Shown: in pieces, positions 41,953 through 50,402 of the stretch
Position numbering within the stretch: position 1 is the stretch's first letter
Layout of the letters: each line of letters opens with the position of its first letter
NCBI RefSeq assembly: GCF_026236535.1
Contig: NZ_JAHTMW010000019.1
Span: forward strand, 88,375-152,374
Length of the DNA: 64,000 nt
DNA from: Streptomyces sp. SKN60
Lineage (GTDB): Bacteria; Actinomycetota; Actinomycetes; Streptomycetales; Streptomycetaceae
Direction: 5' to 3'
Program-made: the position numbers and the translations under genes
The notes under the pieces: model-generated
Databases searched by the model: none
Seen by the model: only the letters and a program-made list of their open reading frames with translations
Told to the model about the DNA's origin: nothing

Positions 41953-43558
41953 GCAGGGACGGGTCGAACGGAGCCTTGTCGCTGACACCCTCTGGCACGG
42001 GGAGGACGAGCACCGACGTGAGGACCCGCGCGATCACCTCCCGCTTCTCGCGCACCTCGAGAGGGCGCCATTTCTCTCGGCTCCAGCCGCGCAGGAGGTT
42101 CTCCTTGGCATGCAGCTCCACATGCTCCCGCCACTCGGCCTCCAGGCTCTCGATGTTCCGGTTGACACGCGCGAGCAGGTCTCGGACATCGCGACACCAC
42201 GCGGCATCCCCGGTGGCCAGCGACGCCTCGATGCCTTGCCGCGTCCCTCGCAACGCGGCCAGCTTCTTGTCGCCGCGCCATGCGACGGGCTCGGCCGTGC
42301 CCCCCGAGAAGTGTTCATCGAGGTGGTCGAGGACCAGATCCTCCAAGTGCGCGTCCACGGCGCCCGCCCGCCGGCCGACGCCCTTGCAGTTGGGATCTCC
42401 GCAGCGGTAGTAGTCCCCGTACTTCGCGTTCCTTCCGGTCGCCTTGTTGCCGCAGAGCTTGGAACGGCAGACCTCGCCGAGGTCATTGAGCCTTCCGCAT
42501 CGAAGGACGCCGGAGAAGAGGTACGTTCGAGCAGTCGCTGCTGTCTCGGGTCGATGCGCCCCTTCACCCTGGCTCATGCCTCGGTGCAGACGGGCGGCCC
42601 GTACCTCCTTCATGATTCCGTTCCAGGTCTCGTAGCCGACCCCGTCGTGAGCTTCGTCTGCGTGATCCCACTCCCCGATGACCGGATCACCCGTCTCGGG
42701 ATCCGTCACCAGTGCGCCACTGAGAATCCGGCCACCCCACCAGGCCGGATTGGCAACAAGGGCCTTCACCCCCTGTTCGGACCACCGACCTCCCCTTGCG
42801 GTCCTGGCCCCCCGGCGGTTCAGGTCACCGGCGATCCCCCGCCATGACTTTCCCGCAGCCCGTTCCTTGATCATGACCAGCAGGTATGGCCACTCCCTCT
42901 CGTCCCTGTGCTTGTTGCCGAGCCTGTACGGCTCCGCAGACGCTCCCAGCCAGCCGAACCGGCGGGGCCCCGCGAAGACCCTGCCTTCCTCCGCACGGTC
43001 GGCGCGGCTCCTCGCCGTACGGGTGCGCACTCGGTCCACTTCCGCCGGTCCCGGAGTCGGACCGCCGACCGGAAGGTGATCAAGCATCGTGGCACCCTCG
43101 ACAAAGACCCCGTCGCCGGCCATGACCAAGGCGTCCTGAAAGGCGACGCGATCGCGCCGAAGCCGGTAGACCCTCTCGCGCTCGACGCTGACGCACCCCC
43201 GGACCGGAATCCTCGTCTCCCGCTCATGACCGTGGATGATGTCCTGGCACATGCGGCGGAACGCCGGACGCAGGACCGTCTCCTTCGCCGCCGTCAGGTT
43301 GTTGTCCTCGTAGTGGAGGACAACGGCGCAGCCCAGGCCCTCTGCACTCCGGGTGTTGTTCCGATGCTGGCGGCCGACACCGATGGCATCACCCCTCAGC
43401 CTGTCCGCGGAGATCCGCGCATACGAGATCAGGGGAATGCGTCCACGCAGCCAGTCCTCCGCAGTGCCGCCGTTGTCAAGCCACACCTGAAGTTGCGGCG
43501 CCACGTAACAGCGGGAAAAGGTCCTGGACGGCCTCTCCGGGTCTCTCGTGTCGAGCAT
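41903..43558 (-). CDS. Large serine recombinase (site-specific integrase), solitary
   Basis: 551 residues. The catalytic domain carries the Ser nucleophile in LISYARISAD, then DNNLTAAKETVLRPAFRRM with the conserved Arg. Next comes a recombinase domain (EEGRVFAGPRRFGWLG, GIAGDLNRRGARTARGGRWS), then a zinc ribbon with Cys in VLRCGRLNDLGEVC and YYRCGDPNC, and a coiled-coil (ASLATGDAAWCRDVRDLLAR). The ATG at 43558 follows GGGGGG at good spacing. Such enzymes integrate phages or mobile islands, but no cargo accompanies it. It lies between the Nudix gene and the pstS promoter, adjacent genes in S. coelicolor as I recall. Confidence 0.9.
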   Translation of the reverse strand: MLDTRDPERPSRTFSRCYVAPQLQVWLDNGGTAEDWLRGRIPLISYARISADRLRGDAIGVGRQHRNNTRSAEGLGCAVVLHYEDNNLTAAKETVLRPAFRRMCQDIIHGHERETRIPVRGCVSVERERVYRLRRDRVAFQDALVMAGDGVFVEGATMLDHLPVGGPTPGPAEVDRVRTRTARSRADRAEEGRVFAGPRRFGWLGASAEPYRLGNKHRDEREWPYLLVMIKERAAGKSWRGIAGDLNRRGARTARGGRWSEQGVKALVANPAWWGGRILSGALVTDPETGDPVIGEWDHADEAHDGVGYETWNGIMKEVRAARLHRGMSQGEGAHRPETAATARTYLFSGVLRCGRLNDLGEVCRSKLCGNKATGRNAKYGDYYRCGDPNCKGVGRRAGAVDAHLEDLVLDHLDEHFSGGTAEPVAWRGDKKLAALRGTRQGIEASLATGDAAWCRDVRDLLARVNRNIESLEAEWREHVELHAKENLLRGWSREKWRPLEVREKREVIARVLTSVLVLPVPEGVSDKAPFDPSLLIPSWHRETPARPSVP

Positions 43559-43663
43559 GTTGCCCCCCTTGCACCGTGGTCGGTACCAGCTCAACGAGCC
43601 GTGTCACCGAAAGGGCACTGCCCGCATCCGCCCCCGAGCGACCACACCCGGGCTTACGGCATG

Positions 43664-43718
43664 GTTCACCTCCCGTTCACTCTCCTCCGTCGACCGCTTC
43701 ACCTGTTCTGCCTAATTT
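43664..43718 (+). promoter_or_regulatory. PHO box and -10 of pstS
   Basis: Four 11-bp units: GTTCACCTCCC (43664), GTTCACTCTCC (43675), a degenerate third (43686) and CTTCACCTGTT (43697). A -10-like TAATTT is at 43713-43718. This is the classic PhoP direct-repeat arrangement, so phosphate starvation should activate pstSCAB. Confidence 0.85.
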
Positions 43719-43833
43719 CGGTCGTACACGGTGCGGAACCCAGTGATGCACCGACCACCCCGACACGCGCCGCCGTACAACGTTCAGGACGCCACGGTCC
43801 ACGGCAGGCGACTTCTGGAAGGAACAGCCGAAA

Positions 43834-44970
43834 GTGAAGCTTTCGCGTAAGAACGGGCTTCGCGCCTCCGCGATCGGTGCCCTCGTCGTCTCCGGCGCGC
43901 TCGTCCTCTCGGCGTGTGGTTCGGACAACAACAACGAGCCCACCAAGGACGGCGGCAAGACCTCGGCCGCCGCGTCGAACATCAAGTGCGACGGCGCCAA
44001 GGGCCAGCTGCTCGCGGCCGGTTCCAGCGCGCAGAAGAACGCCATGGACCTGTGGGTGAAGAACTTCCAGGCCGCCTGCTCCGGCGTCGAGATCAACTAC
44101 CAGCCGATCGGCTCCGGCGGCGGCATCACCAAGTTCAACCAGGGCCAGGTCGCCATGGCCGGCTCCGACTCCGCCCTGAAGGACGAAGAGGTCGCCGAGT
44201 CGCAGAAGATCTGCAAGGGCGGCAAGGGCGTCAACCTCCCGATGGTCGGCGGCCCGATCGCCATCGGCTACAAGCTGGACGGCGTGGACAACCTGGTCCT
44301 GGACGCCCCCACCCTGGCCAAGATCTTCGACAACAAGATCACCAAGTGGAACGACGCGGCGATCGCCAAGCTGAACCCGGGCGCCAAGCTCCCCGACTCC
44401 ACCATCCAGGCCTTCCACCGCTCCGACGAGTCGGGCACCACCCAGAACCTGGGCAAGTACCTCTCGACCGCCGCCGCGGCCGACTGGAAGTACGACCCGA
44501 AGTCGAAGTCGTGGCCCGCCCAGGGCGGCCAGGCCGCCAACGGCTCCTCCGGTGTCGCCACCGCGGTCAAGGACGCCGAGGGCTCCATCGGCTACTTCGA
44601 GCTCTCCTACGCGACCGCCAACAAGATCAGCACGGTCAGCATCAACACCGGCGCCTCCGCCCCGGTCGCCGCCACCGCCGAGAACGCCTCCAAGGCCATC
44701 GGCGCCGCGAAGATCAAGGGCACCGGCAGCGACCTGGCGCTGTCCCTCGACTACGCCACCAAGGCCGAGGGCGCCTACCCGATCACCCTCGTCACGTACG
44801 AGATCGCCTGCGACAAGGGCAACAAGGCCGAGACCCTCTCGACCCTGAAGGCGTTCCTGAACTACACCGTCAGCGAGGAGGGCCAGAAGGTCCTGCCCGC
44901 CGCCGGCTACGCGCCGCTCCCGGCCGAGATCGCGGCCAAGGTCCGCGAGATCGTCCCCACCCTGTCCTGA
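43834..44970 (+). CDS. pstS: Phosphate-binding lipoprotein PstS
   Basis: 378-residue extracellular high-affinity phosphate receptor. A signal peptide ends in the lipobox LSAC (Cys about 28), then an Asn/Asp linker and the two-lobed binding domain with LLAAGSSAQKNAMDLW, GSGGGITKFNQGQVAMAGSD and FHRSDESGTTQNL phosphate-contact segments. First gene of the pst operon behind a PHO box. A strong hairpin after it should lower expression of the transport genes relative to the binding protein. GTG start with AAGGAAC upstream. Confidence 0.96.
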   Translation: MKLSRKNGLRASAIGALVVSGALVLSACGSDNNNEPTKDGGKTSAAASNIKCDGAKGQLLAAGSSAQKNAMDLWVKNFQAACSGVEINYQPIGSGGGITKFNQGQVAMAGSDSALKDEEVAESQKICKGGKGVNLPMVGGPIAIGYKLDGVDNLVLDAPTLAKIFDNKITKWNDAAIAKLNPGAKLPDSTIQAFHRSDESGTTQNLGKYLSTAAAADWKYDPKSKSWPAQGGQAANGSSGVATAVKDAEGSIGYFELSYATANKISTVSINTGASAPVAATAENASKAIGAAKIKGTGSDLALSLDYATKAEGAYPITLVTYEIACDKGNKAETLSTLKAFLNYTVSEEGQKVLPAAGYAPLPAEIAAKVREIVPTLS

Positions 44971-44976
44971 CCCCGA

Positions 44977-45018
44977 CCGGGGACGGCCCCTCATCTCCCG
45001 TAGGGGGGCCGTCCCCGG
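44977..45018 (+). terminator. Hairpin between pstS and pstC
   Basis: CCGGGGACGGCCCC and GGGGCCGTCCCCGG form a 14-bp stem around a 14-nt loop. It probably acts as a partial terminator that sets the pstS to pstCAB ratio. Confidence 0.8.
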
Positions 45019-45120
45019 CATCCGGTGCACCGCCGCCAGGGGACCGGACCGTACGTACGCGCCGCAGCTAGCTCGCTCGCGCGCCGTCCGTACCGGCCCC
45101 CGCAGACCGGAGAAACTCAG

Positions 45121-46095
45121 ATGGCTTCCACCACACCAGACATACAAAGGAGCCGGCGCGCCAAGAGCGCGACCCGCCCCGGGGACCGCGTCTTCAGCGG
45201 TCTGTCCCGCGGCTCCGGCATCACCCTCCTCGTGATCATGGCCGCGATCGCGGTCTTCCTCACCTACCGCGCCGTCCTCGCGATCTCCGACGACAGCACG
45301 AACTTCTTCACCACCTTCGAGTGGAACCCGGCCGGCGACCCGCCGGTCTTCGGCATCGCCGTCCTCGCCTTCGGCACGATCGTCTCCTCGATCATCGCGA
45401 TGCTCATCGCCGTGCCGGTCGCCATCGGCATCGCGCTCTTCATCTCGCACTACGCCCCGCGCAAGCTGGCCAAGCCGCTCGCATACGTGGTCGACCTGCT
45501 CGCCGCCGTGCCCAGCATCATCTACGGCCTCTGGGGCGCGATCTTCCTGGTGCCGTACCTCGACGGCCTGAACCAGTGGCTCGACCAGTACCTCGGCTGG
45601 ACGTACATCTTCGACAAGTCCAGCGACGGCGTCGCCCGCAACATGTTCACCGTCGGCATCCTGCTGGCGATCATGATCCTCCCGATCATCACCAACGTGA
45701 CCCGCGAGGTCTTCCTCCAGGTCCCGCGGATGCACGAGGAGGCCGCGCTGGCCCTCGGCGCCACCCGCTGGGAGGTCATCCGCATGTCGGTGCTGCCCTT
45801 CGGCCGCTCCGGCATCATCTCCGCCTCGATGCTCGGCCTGGGCCGCGCCCTCGGCGAGACGATGGCCGTCGCCGTCGTCCTCTCCCCCAGCTTCCTGCTC
45901 TCGGGCCACCTGCTCGACCCGGGCGGCGGCACCTTCGCCCAGAACATCGCCGCGAAGTTCAACGAGGCCAACGAGTTCGGCCGCGACGCCCTGATCGCCT
46001 CCGGTCTCGTCCTCTTCGTCATCACCCTGCTGGTCAACGGCGCCGCCCGCATGATCATCGCGCGCCGCAAGGAGTACTCGGGGGCGAACGCATGA
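45121..46095 (+). CDS. pstC: Phosphate ABC transporter permease PstC
   Basis: 324 residues with six transmembrane helices. The ATPase-coupling EAA loop is EEAALALGATRWEVIRMSV (about 210-228). Forms the membrane channel with PstA for phosphate received from PstS. It begins 102 nt after the pstS-distal hairpin and overlaps pstA by 4 bp (ATGA). Confidence 0.95.
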   Translation: MASTTPDIQRSRRAKSATRPGDRVFSGLSRGSGITLLVIMAAIAVFLTYRAVLAISDDSTNFFTTFEWNPAGDPPVFGIAVLAFGTIVSSIIAMLIAVPVAIGIALFISHYAPRKLAKPLAYVVDLLAAVPSIIYGLWGAIFLVPYLDGLNQWLDQYLGWTYIFDKSSDGVARNMFTVGILLAIMILPIITNVTREVFLQVPRMHEEAALALGATRWEVIRMSVLPFGRSGIISASMLGLGRALGETMAVAVVLSPSFLLSGHLLDPGGGTFAQNIAAKFNEANEFGRDALIASGLVLFVITLLVNGAARMIIARRKEYSGANA

Positions 46096-47162
46096 GCCAC
46101 GCCGTACAGGACCGTCCGGTGGCCGTCGCCCCGCGCCGCCCGCTCGCCCACGCCCACCTCCCGCGCTGGACCCCCGCCGCGATCGCCGTCGGCTCCATCG
46201 CCGCGGGCATCGGCATCGGCCTCGGCGCCGGCTGGCACAGCAAGGTCCAGTGGGGCCTGATCGCCGCGCTGATCTTCGTCCTCGCCACCTTCGCCATCAC
46301 CACCAAGGTCGAGGGCGCCCGCCAGGCCAAGGACCGGGTCGCGACCAGCCTCGTCTGGGTCTGCTTCGTCCTCGCCGTCGTCCCGCTGCTCTCCCTCGCC
46401 TGGGTCACGATCAGCAAGGGCATCGAGGTCCTCGACCCGTACTTCCTCAGCCACTCCATGAACGGCGTCCTCGACGCCGAGGCCGGCGGCGGTGTCTACC
46501 ACGCCCTGCTCGGCACCATCGAGCAGGTCGGCATCGCGACCCTGATCGCCGCCCCGATCGGCCTCCTGACCGCGGTCTACCTCGTCGAGTACGGCGGCGG
46601 GAAGCTCGCCTCCGCCGTCACCTTCTTCGTCGACGTCATGACGGGCATCCCGTCGATCGTCGCGGGCCTCTTCGTCCTCGCCACCTGGAACCTGATCCTG
46701 GGCTTCGGCCCCTCCGGTTTCGCCGGCGCGATGGCCCTCGCGATCCTGATGATGCCGGTCGTCGTCCGCTCCACCGAGGAGATGCTCAAGCTCGTCCCGA
46801 ACGAGCTGCGCGAGGCCTCCCTCGCCCTCGGCATCCCCAAGTGGCGCACGATCCTGAAGGTGGTCCTGCCCACCGCGATCGGCGGCATCACCACGGGCGT
46901 CATGCTCGCGGTCGCCCGCATCACCGGTGAGACGGCCCCCGTACTCCTCCTCGTGTTCGGTACGAAGCTCATCAACCCGAACCCCTTCGAAGGCGCCCAG
47001 TCCTCCCTGCCGCTCTACGTGTACGAGCAGTACGCGGTCGGCACCGACGCCGCCGTGGCCCGCGCCTGGGCCGCCGCGCTCGTCCTGATCGCCTTCGTCA
47101 TGATCCTCAACCTGGTGGCCCGCGGCATCGCCCGCTGGAAGGCCCCGAAGACCGGCCGCTGA
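46092..47162 (+). CDS. pstA: Phosphate ABC transporter permease PstA
   Basis: 356 residues. Compared with most PstA proteins it has an N-terminal extension with two additional hydrophobic helices (about 28-48 and 53-70) before the six core helices. The coupling loop is LREASLALGIPKWRTILKVV. Partner of PstC in the phosphate channel. ATG overlaps the pstC stop codon. Confidence 0.95.
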   Translation: MSHAVQDRPVAVAPRRPLAHAHLPRWTPAAIAVGSIAAGIGIGLGAGWHSKVQWGLIAALIFVLATFAITTKVEGARQAKDRVATSLVWVCFVLAVVPLLSLAWVTISKGIEVLDPYFLSHSMNGVLDAEAGGGVYHALLGTIEQVGIATLIAAPIGLLTAVYLVEYGGGKLASAVTFFVDVMTGIPSIVAGLFVLATWNLILGFGPSGFAGAMALAILMMPVVVRSTEEMLKLVPNELREASLALGIPKWRTILKVVLPTAIGGITTGVMLAVARITGETAPVLLLVFGTKLINPNPFEGAQSSLPLYVYEQYAVGTDAAVARAWAAALVLIAFVMILNLVARGIARWKAPKTGR

Positions 47163-47188
47163 CCGCGGCACTCTGGATGTGAATTGAT

Positions 47189-47965
47189 ATGGCCAAGCGA
47201 ATCGACGTCAGCGGCCTCTCCGCGTACTACGGCAACCACAAGGCGATCGACGACATCTCCATGACCGTCGAGCCCCGCTCCGTGACGGCCTTCATCGGCC
47301 CCTCCGGCTGCGGCAAGTCCACCTTCCTGCGCACCCTGAACCGCATGCACGAGGTCACCCCCGGCGGTCGCGTCGAGGGCAAGGTGATGCTGGACGACGA
47401 GAACCTGTACGGCTCCGGGGTCGACCCCGTCGCCGTGCGCCGCACCGTCGGCATGGTCTTCCAGCGCCCGAACCCCTTCCCCACCATGTCGATCTTCGAC
47501 AACGTGGCGGCGGGCCTGCGGCTCAACGGCTCGTACAAGAAGTCCCAGCTCAGCGACATCGTCGAGCGCTCCCTCAAGGGCGCCAACCTCTGGAACGAGG
47601 TCAAGGACCGCCTGAACAAGCCGGGCTCCGGCCTCTCCGGCGGTCAGCAGCAGCGCCTGTGCATCGCCCGCGCCATCGCGGTCGAGCCGGACGTCCTGCT
47701 GATGGACGAGCCCTGCTCGGCCCTCGACCCGATCTCGACGCTGGCGATCGAGGACCTCATCGGCGAGCTGAAGGAGCGCTTCACGATCGTCATCGTGACG
47801 CACAACATGCAGCAGGCCGCCCGCGTCTCGGATCGCACCGCCTTCTTCAACCTGGCGGCGGTCGGCCAGCCCGGCAAGCTGATCGAGCTGGACGACACCG
47901 AGCGCATCTTCTCCAACCCGAGCGTCCAGGCGACCGAGGACTACATCTCCGGCCGCTTCGGATAA
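47189..47965 (+). CDS. pstB: Phosphate ABC transporter ATPase PstB
   Basis: 258 residues. Walker A GPSGCGKST (about 33-41), Q-loop MVFQRPNPFP, signature LSGGQQQRL, Walker B LLMDEPCSALDP, H-loop VTHNMQQA. It energises phosphate uptake through PstCA. Last gene of the operon, followed by a near-perfect terminator. No phoU follows it; the PhoU-like DUF47 gene nearby belongs to Pit. Confidence 0.97.
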   Translation: MAKRIDVSGLSAYYGNHKAIDDISMTVEPRSVTAFIGPSGCGKSTFLRTLNRMHEVTPGGRVEGKVMLDDENLYGSGVDPVAVRRTVGMVFQRPNPFPTMSIFDNVAAGLRLNGSYKKSQLSDIVERSLKGANLWNEVKDRLNKPGSGLSGGQQQRLCIARAIAVEPDVLLMDEPCSALDPISTLAIEDLIGELKERFTIVIVTHNMQQAARVSDRTAFFNLAAVGQPGKLIELDDTERIFSNPSVQATEDYISGRFG

Positions 47966-48012
47966 ACACGTCGTACGGCGCTGCATGGCGGTGCCGCCGT
48001 ACGACAACGAGA

Positions 48013-48044
48013 GGGCCCGGCTCCCCCACAGGGGAGCCGGGCCC
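48013..48044 (+). terminator. Terminator of the pst operon
   Basis: A perfect 14-bp stem GGGCCCGGCTCCCC / GGGGAGCCGGGCCC with a 4-nt loop, 48 nt after the pstB stop codon. Confidence 0.9.
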
Positions 48045-48064
48045 AACCACATTCCAGAGGTGCT

Positions 48065-48131
48065 ACCCGAAGAAGAGCGCCACGATGTAGTAGCTCACCG
48101 CCGCGACGATCGCGGCCGCCGGCATCGTGAT
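48065..48131 (-). repeat. Duplicate of the pit gene 3' end
   Basis: 67 bp matching 48192-48258 with six mismatches; on the minus strand it encodes the final codons ITMPAAAIVAAVSYYIVALF plus Phe-Gly (phases align), ending in TAG, whereas the gene ends in TGA. A 58-bp insert separates the copies. Confidence 0.9.
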
Positions 48132-48189
48132 ACTGCATCCCCCGGGGGATAACCCCCGGACCCCCAGCAAGGCCGGGTGGCGCCGCTCG
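48132..48189. repeat. 58-bp insert with CCCCCGGGGG hairpin between pit 3' copies
   Basis: Contains CCCCCGGGGGATAACCCCCG, a palindromic G/C-rich motif that I recall as a recurrent intergenic sequence in Streptomyces. Non-coding. Confidence 0.6.
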
Positions 48190-49188
48190 TCACCCGAAAA
48201 AAAGCGCCACGATGTAGTAGCTCAGCGCTGCCACGATGGCGGCCGCCGGCATCGTGATGAACCAGCCCAGGATGATGTTCTTGGCGACGCCCCAGCGGAC
48301 CGCGTTGACCCGCTTGGTCGCGCCCACACCCATGATCGCCGAGGTGATGACATGGGTCGTGGAGATCGGCGCGTGGAAGAGGAACGCCGAGCCGAACATG
48401 ATCGAGGCGCCGGTGGTCTCGGCCGCGAAGCCCTGCGGCGGGTCCAGCTCGATGATCTTGCGGCCGAGGGTCCGCATGATCCGCCAGCCGCCCGCGTACG
48501 TACCGAGCGAGAGCATCACGGCACAGACGATCTTCACCCAGACCGGGATCGCGTCGCCCGCTTCCTGCACATCGGCGATGACCAGGGCCATCACCACGAT
48601 GCCCATCGTCTTCTGCGCGTCCTGCAGACCGTGGCCGAGGGCCATGCCGGCCGCCGAGACGGTCTGCGCGATGCGGAAGCCGCGCTTGGCCTTGTGCGGG
48701 TTGGCCTTGCGGAAGAGCCACAGGATGACGCACATCACCAGGTAGCCGACCACGAGGCCGACCACCGGGGAGACGAACATCGGGATGACGACCTTGTCGA
48801 GCACGCCCGACCAGATCACCTCCGTGCCGCCCGCGAGCGCCGCGCCCACCATGCCGCCGAACAGCGCGTGCGAGGAGGACGAGGGCAGCCCGAAGTACCA
48901 GGTGACCAGGTTCCAGAGGATCGCACCGACCAGCGCGGCGAAGAGGATGCCCATCCCCTTGTCGCCCTGCGGGGTCTCGATCAGGCCCTCGCTGACGGTC
49001 TTGGCGACGCCGCTGCCCAGGAAGGCACCGGCGAGGTTCATGACCGCGGCCATCGCGAGCGCCGCCCGCGGGGTCAGCGCACGGGTCGACACCGAGGTGG
49101 CGATGGCGTTCGCCGAGTCGTGGAATCCGTTCGTATACGTGAAGCCGAGCGCGACACCGATGGTCACGATCAGAGCGAAGGTGTCCAC
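48190..49188 (-). CDS. pit: Low-affinity inorganic phosphate transporter, PiT family
   Basis: 332 residues with about ten transmembrane helices. The duplicated PiT signature appears as GFTYTNGFHDSANAIATSVST near the N-terminus and GSAFLFHAPISTTHVITSAIMG near the C-terminus. It takes up metal-phosphate with protons when phosphate is plentiful, complementing the high-affinity Pst system beside it. The DUF47 gene starts the operon, 6 nt upstream. The last 22 codons are duplicated downstream. Confidence 0.95.
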   Translation of the reverse strand: MDTFALIVTIGVALGFTYTNGFHDSANAIATSVSTRALTPRAALAMAAVMNLAGAFLGSGVAKTVSEGLIETPQGDKGMGILFAALVGAILWNLVTWYFGLPSSSSHALFGGMVGAALAGGTEVIWSGVLDKVVIPMFVSPVVGLVVGYLVMCVILWLFRKANPHKAKRGFRIAQTVSAAGMALGHGLQDAQKTMGIVVMALVIADVQEAGDAIPVWVKIVCAVMLSLGTYAGGWRIMRTLGRKIIELDPPQGFAAETTGASIMFGSAFLFHAPISTTHVITSAIMGVGATKRVNAVRWGVAKNIILGWFITMPAAAIVAALSYYIVALFFG

Positions 49189-49194
49189 GAAGCC

Positions 49195-49815
49195 TCAGGA
49201 CTCCTTGACCGCGATGGTCTCCACCGTGTTGGCCACGTGCTCGAACGCGTCCGCCGCCTCTTCCAGCACATCCACGACCTGCTTGAGCTTGAGCACCTCG
49301 ATGGCGTCGTACTTGCCGTTGAAGAGGTGGGCGAGCAGCTTGCGGTGGATCTGGTCGGCCTGGTTCTCGAGCCGGTTGACCTCGATCCAGTACTCGGTGA
49401 GGTTCGCCATGGTCCGCAGGTTCGGCATCGCCTCGGCGGTCAGCTCCGCCGCCCGGGCCAGCACCTCGATCTGCTGCTCGACGCCCTTGGGCAGTTCCTC
49501 GATGTTGTAGAGGACGACCAGGTCGACGGCCTCCTCCATGAAGTCCATGATGTCGTCGAGGGACGAGGCGAGGGAGTAGATGTCCTCGCGGTCGAACGGC
49601 GTGATGAAGGAGGAGTTCAGCTGGTGGAAGATGGCGTGGGTCGCGTCGTCGCCGGCGTGCTCCGCTGCCCGCATCCGTTCCGCGATCTCGGCCCGGGCGG
49701 AGGAGTCCGCTCCGAGCAGTTCCATCAGGAGCTTGGCGCCCGTGACGATGTTGTCCGCGGACGCGGCGAACATGTCGTAGAAGCTCGTCTCCCTGGGGGT
49801 CAGACGAAATCGCAC
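49195..49815 (-). CDS. DUF47 (PhoU-like) accessory protein of Pit
   Basis: 206-residue all-helical protein (MRFRLTPRETSFYDMF start, acidic metal-binding-type segments NSSFITPFDREDIYSLASSLDDIMD and NRLENQADQIHRKLL). DUF47 proteins resemble PhoU, sit next to pit genes and modulate Pit activity. It is followed after 6 nt by pit, so the two are one operon. The promoter region contains a plausible -35/-10 pair. Confidence 0.93.
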   Translation of the reverse strand: MRFRLTPRETSFYDMFAASADNIVTGAKLLMELLGADSSARAEIAERMRAAEHAGDDATHAIFHQLNSSFITPFDREDIYSLASSLDDIMDFMEEAVDLVVLYNIEELPKGVEQQIEVLARAAELTAEAMPNLRTMANLTEYWIEVNRLENQADQIHRKLLAHLFNGKYDAIEVLKLKQVVDVLEEAADAFEHVANTVETIAVKES

Positions 49816-49851
49816 GTGGGGTCCTCGGGGTGCTGGAATTCGGTCAGGCTG

Positions 49852-49881
49852 ATGCTAGGCGCATCATCCGGCCACGGCTAA
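49852..49881 (-). promoter_or_regulatory. Candidate promoter of the DUF47-pit operon
   Basis: Minus strand TTAGCC (49881-49876), 18-bp spacer, TAGCAT (49857-49852). No PHO box was recognised. Confidence 0.4.
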
Positions 49882-49959
49882 CCGGCGTCCCTTCAGTGTC
49901 GCCCATCAGGCACAGTGATCTGCACGGGCCCCCGCCCCGATTCGCGGGGATCGGTACCA

Positions 49960-49980
49960 TATACCCACGAGGGGTATAGA
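49960..49980 (+). promoter_or_regulatory. CsoR operator over the csoR promoter
   Basis: TATACCC (49960-49966) and GGGTATA (49972-49978) are perfect inverted arms with a 5-bp centre, matching known CsoR-type sites. The right arm runs into a -10-like TATAGA (49975-49980), so apo-CsoR would block its own transcription. Confidence 0.8.
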
Positions 49981-50022
49981 CACCCTTTCTGAGCCTTTCT
50001 TTCCTGACCGCGGGAGGACGCG

Positions 50023-50388
50023 ATGACCACCACCGAGGCGGCGGCCGAGGTCACCCCCGAGACCGCCCTCGAATCCGCGCAGCCGACGACGGACCACGAC
50101 CACGGCGTGCACGGCTACCACAAGCAGAAGGACGAGCACCTGAAGCGGCTGCGCCGCATCGAGGGCCAGATCCGCGGGCTCCAGCGGATGGTCGACGAGG
50201 ACGTCTACTGCATCGACATCCTCACCCAGGTCTCCGCCTCCACGAAGGCCCTGCAGTCCTTCGCCCTCCAGCTCCTGGAGGAGCACCTGCGGCACTGCGT
50301 CGCGGACGCGGCCACCAAGGGCGGCGACGAGATCGAGGCGAAGGTCGAGGAGGCCACGAAGGCCATCGCGCGCATGATGCGCACCTGA
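50023..50388 (+). CDS. csoR: CsoR, copper-sensing repressor
   Basis: 121 residues. The core helical bundle begins LKRLRRIEGQIRGLQRMV. The Cu(I) ligands Cys63, His88 and Cys92 show the CsoR Cys-His-xxx-Cys arrangement. The N-terminal 30 residues are acidic with a small His cluster (DHDHGVHGYH). Copper binding releases DNA and allows export genes to be made. The palindromic operator is 45 nt upstream of the ATG. Ribosome site GGGAGGA. Divergent from the pit operon. Confidence 0.94.
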   Translation: MTTTEAAAEVTPETALESAQPTTDHDHGVHGYHKQKDEHLKRLRRIEGQIRGLQRMVDEDVYCIDILTQVSASTKALQSFALQLLEEHLRHCVADAATKGGDEIEAKVEEATKAIARMMRT

Positions 50389-50402
50389 GCGCACCTGCGG
50401 GG

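Noticed and set aside
41907..43620. GGCACTG direct repeats as attachment-site cores of the serine recombinase
   Set aside because: A 7-bp match over this distance in high-GC DNA is likely by chance, and it would place the recombinase stop codon outside the element. Not listed as a feature.
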